Below, piece by piece: positions 63,401 to 64,000 of a stretch of DNA of 64,000 bases. The notes beneath the pieces were generated by a model that saw nothing but the letters and a program-made list of their open reading frames with translations, searched no databases and was not told the DNA's origin. This stretch comes from Rotaria macrura (lineage: Eukaryota; Rotifera; Eurotatoria; Philodinida; Philodinidae), in contig OENT01000007.1 of assembly GCA_900239685.1 (NCBI GenBank), positions 1 through 64,000 of the forward strand, written 5' to 3'. The stretch's first letter is position 1, and every line of letters starts with the position of its first letter. A program made the translations under genes and the position numbers.

Positions 63401-63965
63401 ACTTTTTCCTTGACCACTAATAATTTCTATTACTGTTGTGTTCTGCACTTTTTCTACTGGAGAATAATCTGAAATAAACTAGAAAATTAGAAAATCTCCA
63501 GTTAGGAAAATTCACAAATGAATCCTTGCGATTGCAAGTGATACATGGTTTCTTATTTGAAAGGTACTGCATCGAAAACTGAGATGTGATGACTTTGAAA
63601 CAGGATTTCGTGTTCTCTGCTCAATGATGCGAATATACTATGTTTCGCACTACATTGTTATTCAATATCATATTGTTACTCAGTAATAGGAGAAAAAATG
63701 ATTCTCAAATATCGCGATGAATCTTCAATGGAATAGTTTGGTGGAAATTCTTTTGATTTGCTTCTATGGCAAAAAGGACTAAATCTTTCGAAGAGTATAA
63801 TTTTGTTAAAAGACACTATTATCACAGCCTTAGTTCTTACTGTACGAAAAAAGACTTGAATCCAAAACTTGTATATTGAATTCTTCTCGTGAAGATATAT
63901 TTCTAAGGGAATTTTTAATTTGCTATCTGAAAGAGGTGTTTTTTCAAGAAAATCGATGGTGTTCA
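60440..63965 (-). CDS. Long Ser/Asn-rich protein, 3' part, unrecognised
   Basis: Eight phase-consistent exons: 63965-63841, 63478-62927, 62878-62735, 62643-62529, 62480-61842, 61771-61385, 61300-60856 and 60797-60440. They give about 920 residues ending in a stop at 60440. The first visible exon has an acceptor and begins in the middle of a codon, so the start is beyond 64000. The sequence is dominated by Ser, Asn, Thr, Lys and Gln, as in intrinsically disordered regulators. A short ordered-looking piece opens it (hydrophobic/aromatic, 63841-63965), and a hydrophobic Leu/Ile stretch occurs near 61180-61215. I see no catalytic motif. A folded domain may lie upstream of the window. The function cannot be named from here. 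Confidence 0.7.
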
Positions 63966-64000
63966 CTTATGAAGAAGTATTTTCTCTTTAATAACAAACT

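Noticed and set aside
1-64000. CRISPR arrays, bacterial operons, tRNA and rRNA genes
   Set aside because: No regularly spaced direct repeats, no Shine-Dalgarno-linked gene strings and no tRNA B-box-like stems were recognised by eye. A tRNAscan-SE run would be needed to exclude tRNAs completely.

Overview
The window is AT-rich eukaryotic DNA. Genes are split by many short GT-AG introns, often 50-70 bases, with a few of 1-2.6 kb, and large gene-poor stretches carry DNA-transposon remnants. The presence of tuberin (TSC2), Mediator subunit 4 and the ciliary dynein-regulatory-complex subunit GAS8/DRC4, with this base composition and compact intron style, points to an invertebrate animal with motile cilia. 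A bdelloid rotifer (Rotaria/Adineta-like) is my best inference, not something the sequence proves.

Layout. 0-4.6 kb is repeat-rich. It holds a small GGAGTCA-type inverted-repeat element and a 2.35-kb transposon with 575-bp inverted repeats, into which a 470-bp hAT-like MITE has inserted with a perfect 8-bp target duplication. 9.2-10.0 kb (minus) is a small basic coiled-coil protein I do not recognise. 10.3-27.4 kb (minus) is a complete TSC2 gene that I reconstructed as 27-28 exons. Its third intron contains an unrelated gene on the opposite strand (25.2-27.0 kb), and its last intron contains a MITE. TSC2 is head-to-head with the single-exon MED4 gene (27.9-28.7 kb, plus) across a 504-base shared promoter region. 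31.9-33.0 kb (plus) is an aldo-keto reductase with an intact catalytic tetrad but one splice acceptor that lacks AG. 33-43 kb is gene-free apart from mobile elements, notably a GGGAC-rich composite element (41.0-42.5 kb) with two right ends. 43.5-45.9 kb (minus) is a polytopic-membrane RING-H2 ubiquitin ligase. 46-52.9 kb is empty apart from simple repeats. 52.9-54.4 kb is a dead Tc1-like element with a hairpin insertion. 55.6-60.0 kb (minus) is a complete GAS8/DRC4 gene. 60.4-64.0 kb (minus) is the 3' part of a long Ser/Asn-rich protein that continues beyond the window.

The genes do not form one pathway. TSC2 is the GTPase-activating half of the TSC1-TSC2 brake on Rheb/mTORC1, MED4 belongs to the Mediator middle module, DRC4 to the nexin-dynein regulatory complex of the axoneme, and the reductase and RING ligase are housekeeping or accessory enzymes. 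I found no prokaryote-type system, CRISPR array or tRNA/rRNA gene. The points most worth a second look are the nested gene in TSC2, the non-AG acceptor in the reductase, the long-TIR transposon with its nested MITE, and the GGGAC composite element with its hammerhead-like hairpins.
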